DNA of 64,000 nucleotides from Alphaproteobacteria bacterium. GTDB taxonomy: Bacteria; Pseudomonadota; Alphaproteobacteria; Micavibrionales; Micavibrionaceae. The notes below the pieces were generated by a model, which saw only the letters and a program-made list of their open reading frames with translations, did not search any database and was not told where the DNA came from. The stretch lies in assembly GCA_003245575.1 (NCBI GenBank), contig QKCR01000160.1, forward strand, positions 1-64,000. The letters run 5' to 3'. A program made the translations under genes and the position numbers. Shown here piece after piece: positions 25,037 to 33,935 of this stretch (the first letter of the stretch is position 1; every line of letters begins with the position of its first letter).

Positions 25037-25066
25037 GATGACCGGAGGATTTCCCCTCCGGTCATC
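25037..25066 (+). terminator. Strong hairpin between head and tail genes
   Basis: GATGACCGGAGG (25037-25048) and CCTCCGGTCATC (25055-25066) form a perfect 12-bp stem with a six-base loop, followed by a T-rich stretch (25067-25085). It sits between head and tail genes, the position of the T7 late terminator, and likely lowers tail-gene expression relative to capsid. Confidence 0.65.
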
Positions 25067-25096
25067 TTCCCTTTAAATTTTCTTTTATGAGGTTTT

Positions 25097-25669
25097 ATGA
25101 TGGCTTTGACCGATACGGGGCTTTGTTCCCGCGCGCTGGTCCGATTGGGTGTGCACCCGATCACGTCTTTTTCTGACGGAACTGCTGCGTCCGAAATTGC
25201 AGGTTTGATTTATGAACCTGCACGGGATGCCGTATTGTCGTCTTATGCTTGGAGTTTTGCGACGGGACAAGTTGCTTTGACTCAATTGGGGAGTGGCCCA
25301 AATGCCGATTATGCCTATGCCTATCAATTGCCGAATGATTTCTTGCGGGCGATTTCTGCGGGTACGGGAACACGCGGGCGCGGTATTGCTTATCGTATAG
25401 TCGGAGACCAGCTTCATACGAATGCGGATCAGGTTATGCTGACCTATATTTACCGCCCTGCTGAGGAAACTTTTCCGCCGTTCTTTGATATGGTTTTGAT
25501 TGCGCGGTTGGCATCGGAGTTTTGTTTACCCTTAACCGAAAATGTGTCGCGTGCCGAAATGTTAGCGCGTTTGGCCGAGAGCGAATTTCAGCGCGCGCGG
25601 CAATTGGATGCACAGCAGGATACGCCCAACAGGCTTGAAAGCTTTGCGTTGATTGATGCACGGGAGTAG
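25097..25669 (+). CDS. Tail tubular protein A (T7 gp11-like)
   Basis: Adaptor ring between portal and nozzle (190 aa; T7 gp11 is 196). Signature: LCSRALVRLGVHPITSF, EIAGLIYEPARDAVLSSYAW, then YAYAYQLPNDFLRAIS. These match the tail-tube A family. The start may be ATG 25097 or 25100. Three bases separate its stop from tail tube B, as in phage tail operons. Confidence 0.9.
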   Translation: MMALTDTGLCSRALVRLGVHPITSFSDGTAASEIAGLIYEPARDAVLSSYAWSFATGQVALTQLGSGPNADYAYAYQLPNDFLRAISAGTGTRGRGIAYRIVGDQLHTNADQVMLTYIYRPAEETFPPFFDMVLIARLASEFCLPLTENVSRAEMLARLAESEFQRARQLDAQQDTPNRLESFALIDARE

Positions 25670-25672
25670 GAC

Positions 25673-27574
25673 ATGGCACGGACAACACAAATTAAAACAA
25701 CATTTACGGCCGGAGAAGTGTCTTCTGATCTTTTGGGGCGCGGAGATTTGCGTGCCTATGAGAATGGGGCTTTGAAACTCAGAAATGTTTTTATTCAACC
25801 GACAGGCGGGGTAAAGCGCCGCTCGGGATTGCGTTACCTCGATCAGGTTGCCGGTATGGGGCGATTGATTGCGTTTGAATTTAATACTGAACAGACTTAT
25901 TTGTTGGTGGTGACGGATCTGCAAACTGCGATCTATGCTGACGGGGTCTTGCAGACAACACTGTCGACCCCATGGGAAGAAGCGGATATTGCAAATCTTG
26001 CCTGGACTCAAAGTGCGGATACGTTGTTGTTGGTGCATCCTGATTATTCCCCGAAGAAGATTACACGCTCTGGGCTTGGTGTTTGGAGTGTTGTTGATTG
26101 GGAATTTTATGAAACGGATTTGGGTCGCAAAACTCAGCCGATGTATAAATTTGCGGAAGCTGTGGTTACGATTACACCCAGTGCTACGACGGGGTCTATC
26201 AGTTTGACGGCATCTGCGGCTGTCTTCGAGACAGGGCATGAGAATACACGTCTTCGGGTGGGGGACAGGGAAGTCCTTATTACGCTTGTCAATTCGCCGA
26301 CTGTGGTGACGGCAACGGTGATTGAGACTTTGGTGTCTGCGTCCCCAACAGTGGATTGGGAAGAGCAGGCTTTTTCAGTCGTGCGCGGGTATCCGCATAC
26401 GGTGGCTTTCCATCAGGATCGTTTGGTGATCGGTGGGTCGAGGGATTTGCCGAACAGGTTGTGGTTTTCGCAGTCGGGTGATCTCTTTAATTTCGATTTG
26501 GGAACGGGGCTTGATGCAGAGGCGATTGAGTTCGGAATTTTCTCGGATCAGGTGAATGCTATTCGCGGGATATTTTCAGGTCGTCATTTGCAGGTTTTTA
26601 CCAGCGGGGCGGAATGGATGGTGACGGGTGATCCGCTGACGCCTTCGACAGTGCAGATCAAACGCCAGACGCGCGTCGGGTCGATGGTGTCGCGTTATAT
26701 TGCGCCGCTTGATGTTGATGGCGCGACTTTATTTGTTGCGCGTAATGGGCAAGAGCTTAGAGAGTTTGTGTATACGGATGTTGAGGCTGCGTATCAGTCC
26801 ACGGATTTGGCGCTTCTTTCCAAGCATATCATCACGACGCCTGTCGATCAGGATTTTGATCAACGGCGCAGATTGTTGTTTCTGGTGCGTGAGGACGGCA
26901 AGTTTGCCACATTGACTGTTTATCGTGCGGAGGCTGTGGCGGCGTGGACGCTTCATGAGACGCAAGGGGCGGTTAAGTCTGTTTCGGTTGCGGGGGATGA
27001 TGTTTATTTTCTGATTGATCGCGGTGGAGCGTATTATATCGAAGTGATTGATGATGCGCTGTCTCTTGATTCTGCTCTGACGGGGGAAGCTATAACGCCT
27101 ACAGAGACATGGAGTGGGTTGAGTCATTTGAATGGTCGAGCAGTATCTGTTGTGGCGAATGGGCGCGTACAAGATGATGCGGCTGTTTCTGCGGGAGAGA
27201 TTATTCTGGTTCAGGCGTTTTCTGATGTTCAGGTCGGACTGTCTTATACGCATATCATTGAGCCTTTACCGCCCGCCAATGTGTCCGGTGTCGGGTCTGC
27301 GCGGGCTGTGAGGCTTACCGAGCTTGTATTTCGTTTGAGTGCAACTTCTGCTTTACAGGTGGATGTGGGGCGAGGGTTGCAGGACGTGTCGTTGCGCCAA
27401 TTGGGAGAGGACGAGATATTAGATGCGCCTTTGCCTGCAGTGTCAGGGGATATTCGCGTTGGGGCGTTCGGATGGGTTTATGATCTGGCACAGCCTTTAT
27501 GGCGCGTAGAACAATCTCTGCCGCTGCCCTTTGCTTTGTTGTCCGTTCAGACAGACATTGTTGCCAATTCGTGA
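25673..27574 (+). CDS. Tail tubular protein B / nozzle (T7 gp12-like)
   Basis: Nozzle protein of the short tail (633 aa; T7 gp12 is 794). The N-terminus has FTAGEVSSDLLGRGDLRAYE and NGALKLRNVFIQPTGGVKRR, diagnostic of the podovirus nozzle family; the middle has GYPHTVAFHQDRLVIGGSR and DQVNAIRGIFSGRHLQVFT. The frame is intact along its length. Confidence 0.88.
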   Translation: MARTTQIKTTFTAGEVSSDLLGRGDLRAYENGALKLRNVFIQPTGGVKRRSGLRYLDQVAGMGRLIAFEFNTEQTYLLVVTDLQTAIYADGVLQTTLSTPWEEADIANLAWTQSADTLLLVHPDYSPKKITRSGLGVWSVVDWEFYETDLGRKTQPMYKFAEAVVTITPSATTGSISLTASAAVFETGHENTRLRVGDREVLITLVNSPTVVTATVIETLVSASPTVDWEEQAFSVVRGYPHTVAFHQDRLVIGGSRDLPNRLWFSQSGDLFNFDLGTGLDAEAIEFGIFSDQVNAIRGIFSGRHLQVFTSGAEWMVTGDPLTPSTVQIKRQTRVGSMVSRYIAPLDVDGATLFVARNGQELREFVYTDVEAAYQSTDLALLSKHIITTPVDQDFDQRRRLLFLVREDGKFATLTVYRAEAVAAWTLHETQGAVKSVSVAGDDVYFLIDRGGAYYIEVIDDALSLDSALTGEAITPTETWSGLSHLNGRAVSVVANGRVQDDAAVSAGEIILVQAFSDVQVGLSYTHIIEPLPPANVSGVGSARAVRLTELVFRLSATSALQVDVGRGLQDVSLRQLGEDEILDAPLPAVSGDIRVGAFGWVYDLAQPLWRVEQSLPLPFALLSVQTDIVANS

Positions 27575-27595
27575 TTTTTTAAAAAGGAGAGAGAG

Positions 27596-28060
27596 ATGGG
27601 GAGTTTTGCCTCGGCGTTGACACCGATCATGCAGATCGGGTCAGCGATAAGTAGTGTTGCGAGTTTTTCAAAACCGTATGTTGCTCAAAGCCAATCAAAT
27701 GCGCAGGCTGATCTGGAGTTACAGCAGTTGGAACAGCGCACGGCGCAACAAAAGAAACAAAATTTATTGGAGTATCAGCAAGCAGAAACTGCGCGGCGAT
27801 CCAAATTGCAGAAACTATTATCGACACAGCGTGCAGAGTTTGGCGGCAGCGGAGTTGGAAGTGGAACCGGATCAGGTGAGGCTGTTTTAACAGGATTAAC
27901 AGCAGATTCCGATGTCGAGCGGCAGTTTAATACAAAAGAGTATCAATTAGATAATCAAGCATTGGATTTACGCGTCGCGCAGCAACGCCAGTTGAATTTG
28001 CTGCAAAAGCAGCAGCTCAAGAACAAGACGTTGCTGAATTCTTTGACTGATATTTTCTAA
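27596..28060 (+). CDS. Internal virion protein, gp14-like
   Basis: A 154-residue protein with a hydrophobic N-terminal part (ALTPIMQIGSAISSVASF), a long Gln-rich coiled coil (residues ~35-75), a Gly/Ser hinge (FGGSGVGSGTGSGEAVL) and a second Gln-rich helix. This resembles T7-type internal virion protein gp14, which is ejected into the outer membrane. The large partners gp15 and gp16 are not present nearby. Confidence 0.65.
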   Translation: MGSFASALTPIMQIGSAISSVASFSKPYVAQSQSNAQADLELQQLEQRTAQQKKQNLLEYQQAETARRSKLQKLLSTQRAEFGGSGVGSGTGSGEAVLTGLTADSDVERQFNTKEYQLDNQALDLRVAQQRQLNLLQKQQLKNKTLLNSLTDIF

Positions 28061-28083
28061 TTCAGTTTATTCGAGGAGAAGTT

Positions 28084-30108
28084 ATGACCGAGCATATTAA
28101 AATGCCCGATGTGGTGCCTGTTGTTCGTTATCTGGCGAACGGCGTACAGACCAGTTTCGAGTTTCCGTTTCCTATATTTGCCAGTGAGGATTTGCGCGTT
28201 TCGTTTGACGGCGCGCTCCAGATCTCAGGGTTTATGATTAACGGGGCAGGCGCGAGTTCCGGCGGGAATGTGATATTTGATGTTGCGCCGTTAAACGGAA
28301 TTGTTGTCACTCTGGAACGGCGTATGGCGTTTGAACGTTTGACAGACTTTATTGAAGGCGGGGATTTTGCGGCGTCTGCGATTAATTCCGAGCTGGATTA
28401 TCTGGTGGCAGGATTGCAGCAAGTGGCACGTGACCAGATTCCGATGCTTAAATTCAATGACGGGGAAGAGCCGTCAGTCACTTCTCTTCCTGCGCGGAAT
28501 GTGCGTGCGGGAAAGGCCCTCGGATTTGACGCAAGCGGCGACCCTGTGGCTCTGTCTTTGGACGGGGCGATGGCTTCCCCTGATTTTACAGCCGTCGGGA
28601 GCGGGGCCGTGACGCGTACCAGCACAGATAAGCTCAAGGATGTCGTTTCTGTTAAAGACTTCGGGGCGGTAGGTGATGGTTTAACCGATGATACGCTGGC
28701 TTTCCAACAGGCTCTGGCGGCCCATGCGGCGGTGTTTGTCCCCACAGGTGTTTATATTGTCAGTGGGACGATTGCCTTGGGACAAGGACAGAGTTTGATT
28801 GGGGTGGGGGATTCTTCCGAAATTCAAATGGCGTCCACTTCTCTTCCCTTAATACAGTTTACAGGGAGTTATGCTTTACTCAAAAATTTGAAGCTCTTTG
28901 GCGGAGGGGTCGGGATCAAGTTTTTGGGTATTGGTGGGCCGTGTGTTCAGAATGCCGTGGTTGATGTATCGACTTGGCAGGCGCAAACGGGGATTTTGCT
29001 TGATGGCGGGAGTGACGGGTTAAAGCCGACTTACTGGAATAATTTTACGCGCGTTTTGGTGGCGCAGCCTTTTGTAAACGGGATTCATATGATGCGCTCA
29101 GGTGCGGGGGATACGCCCAATGCGAACCGCTTTGTGCAGTGTCGCGTCTATTCTCTGGGGGCGGCGACATCAGGCGCAGGCGTTTATATCGAAGAAGGAT
29201 CGTTTAATAACAGCTTTACCGATTTGGAAGTGAATGTAAACGGTATGAGCGCACAGGCCTGTGTGCGGTGTGGATATGGGTCGAACAAGACTTTGTTTGT
29301 TAATCTCTATACCGAGTCGAGTAATTCTGTTCCCAATGTGAAGTTAGATGCAGGGTCGATTGAGACTGCGATTTATAATTTGCTTTCGGCCAGTGACGGG
29401 GCCGCAATTTGGGATTTGTCGGGCGGCGAATATACGGCGTTTAATGCAGGGTATCCGCACAAAAACCGTATGCAGCGCTCGATTTGTACAGATATGACAG
29501 CAACGATGATGCGTTATGATACCGAATATATTGATGCGAGTGGGTCAGTGACACTTGATCTCTCGCATTCCGTGCATTTGGTATCGTCTTATGGAGGTGC
29601 TTTGATTGTGGAGCTTCCGAACGCTGCTGAGGCGGTCGGATGTATGATGGTCGTCAAAAAGATTGATAGTTCCAAGAATATTATCACCGTGACAGAGGAT
29701 GCAGGCTCAGGGCCTGATAACAGGTCTTATTATCTAGGGGGCGAGAATGATTTTGTTGCCATGATGTCCAACGGAGCCGAGTGGTTTGTGATGTCATCGA
29801 ACCGTGCGCCGGGGAATACGCGTTTTTATGACGGGAGCGGGACATATGATATTGATATGGCAGTGGATGTCTATTTGCTCTCAAGTTTCGGAGGAGCACT
29901 GACTGCGCGGCTTCCACCTGCTAATGCGCCCGAAGCTGTGGGGCGGCAAATCACGATCAAGAAAACAGATGTGTCGTCTAATGTCGTAACTGTTTCAGAA
30001 TTCGGGGGTGCAGGTCCTGACGGATATAGTCAACCGCTCGCGTCGCAGTACAAATCGATTACGGTCGTGTCGGATGGCGGGCAGTGGTACATCCTATCAA
30101 AATTCTAG
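28084..30108 (+). CDS. Tail spike with T7-type anchor and pectate-lyase-like helix
   Basis: A 674-residue receptor-binding protein. Residues ~1-120 match the T7 tail-fibre N-terminal anchor (YLANGVQTSFEFPFPIF ... ERRMAFERLTDFIEGG). Residues ~180-215 hold the start of a right-handed beta helix (VVSVKDFGAVGDGLTDDTLA), typical of polysaccharide-degrading spikes. The C-terminus has two tandem repeats of about 80-85 residues, each with V-LLSSFGGAL-like and VVSDGGQWYILS-like segments. It probably binds or cleaves a surface glycan. It ends at 30108. Confidence 0.82.
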   Translation: MTEHIKMPDVVPVVRYLANGVQTSFEFPFPIFASEDLRVSFDGALQISGFMINGAGASSGGNVIFDVAPLNGIVVTLERRMAFERLTDFIEGGDFAASAINSELDYLVAGLQQVARDQIPMLKFNDGEEPSVTSLPARNVRAGKALGFDASGDPVALSLDGAMASPDFTAVGSGAVTRTSTDKLKDVVSVKDFGAVGDGLTDDTLAFQQALAAHAAVFVPTGVYIVSGTIALGQGQSLIGVGDSSEIQMASTSLPLIQFTGSYALLKNLKLFGGGVGIKFLGIGGPCVQNAVVDVSTWQAQTGILLDGGSDGLKPTYWNNFTRVLVAQPFVNGIHMMRSGAGDTPNANRFVQCRVYSLGAATSGAGVYIEEGSFNNSFTDLEVNVNGMSAQACVRCGYGSNKTLFVNLYTESSNSVPNVKLDAGSIETAIYNLLSASDGAAIWDLSGGEYTAFNAGYPHKNRMQRSICTDMTATMMRYDTEYIDASGSVTLDLSHSVHLVSSYGGALIVELPNAAEAVGCMMVVKKIDSSKNIITVTEDAGSGPDNRSYYLGGENDFVAMMSNGAEWFVMSSNRAPGNTRFYDGSGTYDIDMAVDVYLLSSFGGALTARLPPANAPEAVGRQITIKKTDVSSNVVTVSEFGGAGPDGYSQPLASQYKSITVVSDGGQWYILSKF

Positions 30109-30188
30109 CTGTTATTCTGGGCTTTTGGGCTGCAAATAATGCGAATGGGTTAGTAGCCTTTAGGCTGCACAAAAAGAGGGAGTTTTCT

Positions 30189-30482
30189 TTGGAAATAAAA
30201 TTATTGGTAGATATTGTGCGCGATCAGGTTGCAGCATTCCTGCCTGATGCGTTGACCAAGACGTTGGCGTCTTATCATGAGTACATGAAGGCGGATATTT
30301 CGGCCGAGAATTTTGCCGAGATGCATAAGAATGCCAAAGTTGCGATTTCTCATGTCGAGTTGCTTATCAAGCTTGCCAAATGGGTGGACGGAGCAACTCC
30401 TAAGGGGGATATGCCCCTGATTCCGGAGGAAATTCTTATGATGGCGGAAGAAGATATTGCCGCGTTTCGCGGAGAAGGATAA
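30189..30482 (+). CDS. Small helical protein, candidate small terminase subunit
   Basis: A 97-residue mainly helical protein between spike and large terminase, the place of T7 gp18 (89 aa). I chose the TTG at 30189, six bases after GAGGGAG; an open frame from a GTG at 30084 overlaps the spike. Sequence is not recognisably TerS, so the assignment rests on size, position and helical character (IVRDQVAAFLPDALTKTL, HVELLIKLAKWVDG). Confidence 0.5.
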   Translation: MEIKLLVDIVRDQVAAFLPDALTKTLASYHEYMKADISAENFAEMHKNAKVAISHVELLIKLAKWVDGATPKGDMPLIPEEILMMAEEDIAAFRGEG

Positions 30483-30485
30483 ATA

Positions 30486-30517
30486 TTGACATAACTCCAC
30501 ATGTTTCTATATATAAT
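30486..30517 (+). promoter_or_regulatory. Sigma70-type promoter for metallopeptidase
   Basis: TTGACA (30486-30491), 18 bases, TATATA (30510-30515), with TATAAT in register at 30512-30517. The expected start of transcription (~30522) falls on an in-frame ATG, so the message may be leaderless. Together with the terminator at 31608 this makes the metallopeptidase a separate unit. Confidence 0.55.
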
Positions 30518-30521
30518 GCGG

Positions 30522-31580
30522 ATGAAATTACTCGAGCCCTCTTCGAACATACCGTATTTGTTGCCTCCGCATCAGGTGGGACAAATGCTGGATAATTTCC
30601 CGTTCGGAAGTCGCTTTCCGCAGATGATAGATTTAATTCTTTCCTTCCACAGGGCCGGCGGACGGTATGGAGTTGGATATAGCGAGAAGGGCGTTGTTGC
30701 TGATTATGTTCCGGGAAAAGAACCTCTTGTTCGTTACTACTCTCAGCCAACGGCTAGCGTAACTATTCATGAACTAGCTCATCATCGCCAGGCAATACGT
30801 TTACCGGAATTATGGCGACAACATGGTAGTATGCACCCTGTCGTGGGGATGTGGATTGAAGCAGATGCGCGGGTGCATGAGGCTTTGCACGCGCTTGAAG
30901 TGATTGAGTATCTTAAGGCGACAGATCAAAGTACGAGCATGGTGTTTCGGGATATGGATTATTTCGAGGATTTATCCCGTTTGGAAACTCTGTGTGAGGG
31001 GACCTTAAAAGATTTAGAGGACATTGCTACAACACGTGGTCCTATTCCACATAAAGATCGGTTAGAATTTTTAAGGGATGTCTTTGATAGTTTCGTCGAT
31101 GGATTCACAAAAGATCAGGAAAGGAACATAGGATATATCTCTATTTTCTCTGAATCGATGGCTACTTATAATGCAAATGTTGATGCTTCGGCGCGTCGCT
31201 ATTTGCGTTCCAGTGTGTCGTGGGTTGCTCTGACGGCTGCTATGTCGCCTCTACCTGCTGCTGTTATTCCGGCACTGATCGCCGGAATGGATGTTTATAG
31301 GCAAAAGCAATTTATTGAATGTGCCGATGCATTTTATAATCCACCGTCTGCTGATTATGCCGTAGATAAGCTTTCAACACTTGGTCGTCTTCCCTGCCGT
31401 TACGGCAATTATTTGACGGATGTTGACGGTGAATCTTTGGGATCAGAGTTCTATCGATCGGTTTGCCCGGAAATGGATAGGGTTATCGAGTTGTTTCGTG
31501 AAGATTTGCAGTCACGTAAATTGACGCAAATTCCTAAAAATCTTTACAAAAGATTGATGCCCTCTATGTCGTCTCCGTAG
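30522..31580 (+). CDS. Putative zinc metallopeptidase (HExxH), cargo gene
   Basis: A 352-residue protein with the zinc motif HELAHHRQA and, ~45 residues on, acidic residues that could complete the site (GMWIEADARVHEALHALEVIEYL). It resembles putative metallopeptidases of the DUF6782 type, assigned by eye. A weakly hydrophobic stretch (WVALTAAMSPLPAAVIPALIAG) lies near residue 240. No signal peptide. ATGs at 30501 and 30516 are in frame but lie within the promoter. It sits between candidate TerS and TerL yet has its own promoter and terminator. A toxin, effector or anti-phage factor is possible. Confidence 0.65.
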   Translation: MKLLEPSSNIPYLLPPHQVGQMLDNFPFGSRFPQMIDLILSFHRAGGRYGVGYSEKGVVADYVPGKEPLVRYYSQPTASVTIHELAHHRQAIRLPELWRQHGSMHPVVGMWIEADARVHEALHALEVIEYLKATDQSTSMVFRDMDYFEDLSRLETLCEGTLKDLEDIATTRGPIPHKDRLEFLRDVFDSFVDGFTKDQERNIGYISIFSESMATYNANVDASARRYLRSSVSWVALTAAMSPLPAAVIPALIAGMDVYRQKQFIECADAFYNPPSADYAVDKLSTLGRLPCRYGNYLTDVDGESLGSEFYRSVCPEMDRVIELFREDLQSRKLTQIPKNLYKRLMPSMSSP

Positions 31581-31605
31581 TAGTCATAAATTTTATCGGT
31601 TTTCA

Positions 31606-31639
31606 CCCCGCTTGTTGCGGGGTTTTTGTTTGCTTTTTT
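31606..31639 (+). terminator. Terminator after metallopeptidase
   Basis: CCCGC (31608-31612), loop TTGTT, GCGGG (31618-31622), then T-rich TTTTTGTTTGCTTTTTT to 31639. It ends 13 bases before the GTG start of the large terminase and separates the metallopeptidase from the packaging genes. Confidence 0.65.
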
Positions 31640-31651
31640 CAGGAGTTCAAT

Positions 31652-33139
31652 GTGCCGCCATGTTCGTTTCCGTTTTTCGTCGCCACATGGAACAGATTAC
31701 AAAACCAGATGACTCCGCGTGTCCATTTTGTCATCGCCGATTTTCTGGAGCGGAGTTGGGTGACAGGTCAGAGGCGCTTGCTGTTGATGGCTTTTCGGGC
31801 GTGCGGAAAATCGACCTTGGTGGGTTTGTTTTGCGTCTGGCTTTTGCTGAAGTCGCCTGATGTGCGTATATTGGTGCTCTCGGCTGATCTGGCGTTGGCA
31901 AAAAAGATGGTCAGGAACGTCAAGCGAATTTTAGAGCAGCATCCTTTGACAACACATCTCAGGCCCGAAAGTGCAGATCAATGGGGGGCTGACCGATTTA
32001 CAATCAAGCGCGCGAAGGAATTACGTGATCCGTCGATGCTGGCCAAAGGGATTGTCAGTAACCTCACAGGAACCCGCGCGGATGTGATTATTTGTGACGA
32101 TGTGGAAGTTCCCAAAACCAGCAATAGCTTCTCCAAGCGCGAGAATTTACGCGAGCGCCTATTAGAGTTGGATTATATCTTAACGCCTGACGGGACACAG
32201 CTATATGTCGGGACACCGCATTGTTACCATTCAATTTACGCGGATGAGGTGCGTAGCGAGTTTGGCGAGCGGCAGATTTTTTTGGACGGGTTCGAGCGTC
32301 TGGTGATGCCGATATTAAATACTTCGGGTGAGAGTGTCTGGCCTGAGCGGTTTTCTCAAGAGCGGATTGAGGCAATCAGGCTGCGCACAGGACCTGCGCA
32401 TTTCAACAGCCAGATGATGTGTGAGCCGACGCGGATCGAGCAGGGGTATTTCACGGCAGATAGTCTGCATCTTTATGATGATGAGTTGATTTACCGCGAA
32501 GCGGGCGGGCAAGCGGTTTTATCGTTGGGAGGGCGCCGCATGGTGTCTGCTTCCGTGTGGTGGGACCCAGCCTTTGGGTCAGAACGCGGGGACAGGAGTA
32601 TTCTGGCGATTGTTTATAGTGATGAAGACGGGGATTATTTTGTTCATCGTGTTCTGCCGTTGACGATTTCAAAAACATCGTCTTTGGATGAGGCCACCCA
32701 GCAATGCCGTCAGGTGATTGATGCGATCACGGCTTACTACATTCCGTGTGTACGTCTCGAGATTAACGGATTGGGTAAGTTTTTGCCCAATGTGTTGCGC
32801 CGTGAATTGGGATTGGCGGGCGTTTCTTGTGCAGTTGAAGAGATGGTTTCTAAAGACCCGAAAGGGGAGCGTATCCTCAGAGCTTTTGATGCGCCTTTGG
32901 CGGCGCGTGCCGTTCATATCCATCGGTCAGTCTTGAAAACGCCTTTTGTCCGCGAGTTGGAGGAGTGGCGTCCGGACGACGCACGCGGCGGGCATGGCGG
33001 GCATGATGATTGTCTGGATGCCGTGGCCGGAGCCATTGCCCATGCCGGTGTTCGAATTAAGAGACTTTTTGTGCGCGGAGGGCGTGCTTCATGGCAAGGC
33101 CGCGGGGCGCATCATGCGCCCCATGATTTTGATGTTTAG
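31652..33139 (+). CDS. Large terminase subunit (TerL)
   Basis: DNA-packaging motor-nuclease of the T7 gp19 type (495 aa). ATPase: Walker A-like MAFRACGKSTLVG, Walker B DVIICDDVEVP, coupling region YVGTPHCYHSIY. Nuclease: first acidic residue in VWWDPAFGSERGDRSILAIV, and a C-terminal HDDCLDAVAG acidic cluster. The GTG at 31652 follows CAGGAG. All motifs are intact, so packaging function is conceivable. Confidence 0.92.
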   Translation: MPPCSFPFFVATWNRLQNQMTPRVHFVIADFLERSWVTGQRRLLLMAFRACGKSTLVGLFCVWLLLKSPDVRILVLSADLALAKKMVRNVKRILEQHPLTTHLRPESADQWGADRFTIKRAKELRDPSMLAKGIVSNLTGTRADVIICDDVEVPKTSNSFSKRENLRERLLELDYILTPDGTQLYVGTPHCYHSIYADEVRSEFGERQIFLDGFERLVMPILNTSGESVWPERFSQERIEAIRLRTGPAHFNSQMMCEPTRIEQGYFTADSLHLYDDELIYREAGGQAVLSLGGRRMVSASVWWDPAFGSERGDRSILAIVYSDEDGDYFVHRVLPLTISKTSSLDEATQQCRQVIDAITAYYIPCVRLEINGLGKFLPNVLRRELGLAGVSCAVEEMVSKDPKGERILRAFDAPLAARAVHIHRSVLKTPFVRELEEWRPDDARGGHGGHDDCLDAVAGAIAHAGVRIKRLFVRGGRASWQGRGAHHAPHDFDV

Positions 33140-33148
33140 GAGACAAGA

Positions 33149-33439
33149 ATGCCTGATTCAATTTTACAAACTTTAGGATGGTGGATCGCCGTTATTGAAT
33201 TGCCGGTTGTTTCTGCCTTGTTCCGCATGATGTGGACATCACGTCGTGATCTGGAAGAGGCCGTGCAAATTCTGCGTGATGATCTGGCAGACCATAAGGT
33301 CGATGTGGCGCGCACTTATGCTCAGACCAAAGATTTGCGATTGCTGGAAAATCGCCTGACAGCACATTTGTTACGCATCGAAGCCAAGCTGGATGCGACT
33401 GCTCTTAAAGCCGAACAAAACTCATTTACGAGAGGATAA
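33149..33439 (+). CDS. Small membrane protein with coiled coil, Rz/spanin-like
   Basis: A 96-residue protein with an N-terminal hydrophobic segment (WWIAVIELPVVSALFRMMW) followed by a charged coiled coil (DLEEAVQILRDDLADHKVDV and onward). In the lysis cassette this topology is typical of an inner-membrane spanin or a holin accessory protein. No outer spanin gene is obvious nearby. It is nine bases after TerL. Confidence 0.6.
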   Translation: MPDSILQTLGWWIAVIELPVVSALFRMMWTSRRDLEEAVQILRDDLADHKVDVARTYAQTKDLRLLENRLTAHLLRIEAKLDATALKAEQNSFTRG

Positions 33440-33443
33440 AATC

Positions 33444-33935
33444 ATGGATAAACCGAAATTAGTAGCGTTGCCTTCCAAAAAAGCGGGGGCAACGGAAGCT
33501 TTGTTGCAAGATGCTCAGCGTGAAATGGAAGCTGATATTTTGGCCCGCACCTTGTGGGGGGAGGCGCGCGGCGAGGGTAAAACAGGCATGGAGGCCGTTG
33601 CTATGGTTATTTTGAACCGTGTTGAAATTGCACGAAAAGCAGGCGGGTTCTGGTGGGGGAATTCGGTGATCGAAGTGTGTCGCAAGCCGTATCAGTTTTC
33701 CTGTTGGAACAAGGATGATCCGAACATGTCCAAATTATTGAGTGTCGGGGAAGATAATCCGTATTTTGTGACGGCTTTGCGCGTTGCGCGTCGGGCGTTG
33801 CTCGGGTTTTTAAAGGACCAGACCAAAGGGGCAACACATTATCATGCGCGAAATGTACAGCCCTATTGGGCCAAAGGTCAACGCGCTGTTGCGGTGATCG
33901 GGCGTCATATTTTCTATCGTTTGGCGGGGGATTAG
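33444..33935 (+). CDS. Cell wall hydrolase, SleB-like endolysin
   Basis: Peptidoglycan hydrolase of the SleB/Hydrolase_2 family (163 aa). The catalytic region is ARTLWGEARGEGKTGMEAVA with the key glutamate in GEARGEG, followed by MVILNRVEIARK, KPYQFSCWN and the C-terminal ATHYHARNVQPYWAKG. ATG at 33444 follows AGAGGA; the upstream open frame overlaps the previous gene. It has no signal peptide, so it needs the holin for access to the wall. Confidence 0.85.
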   Translation: MDKPKLVALPSKKAGATEALLQDAQREMEADILARTLWGEARGEGKTGMEAVAMVILNRVEIARKAGGFWWGNSVIEVCRKPYQFSCWNKDDPNMSKLLSVGEDNPYFVTALRVARRALLGFLKDQTKGATHYHARNVQPYWAKGQRAVAVIGRHIFYRLAGD

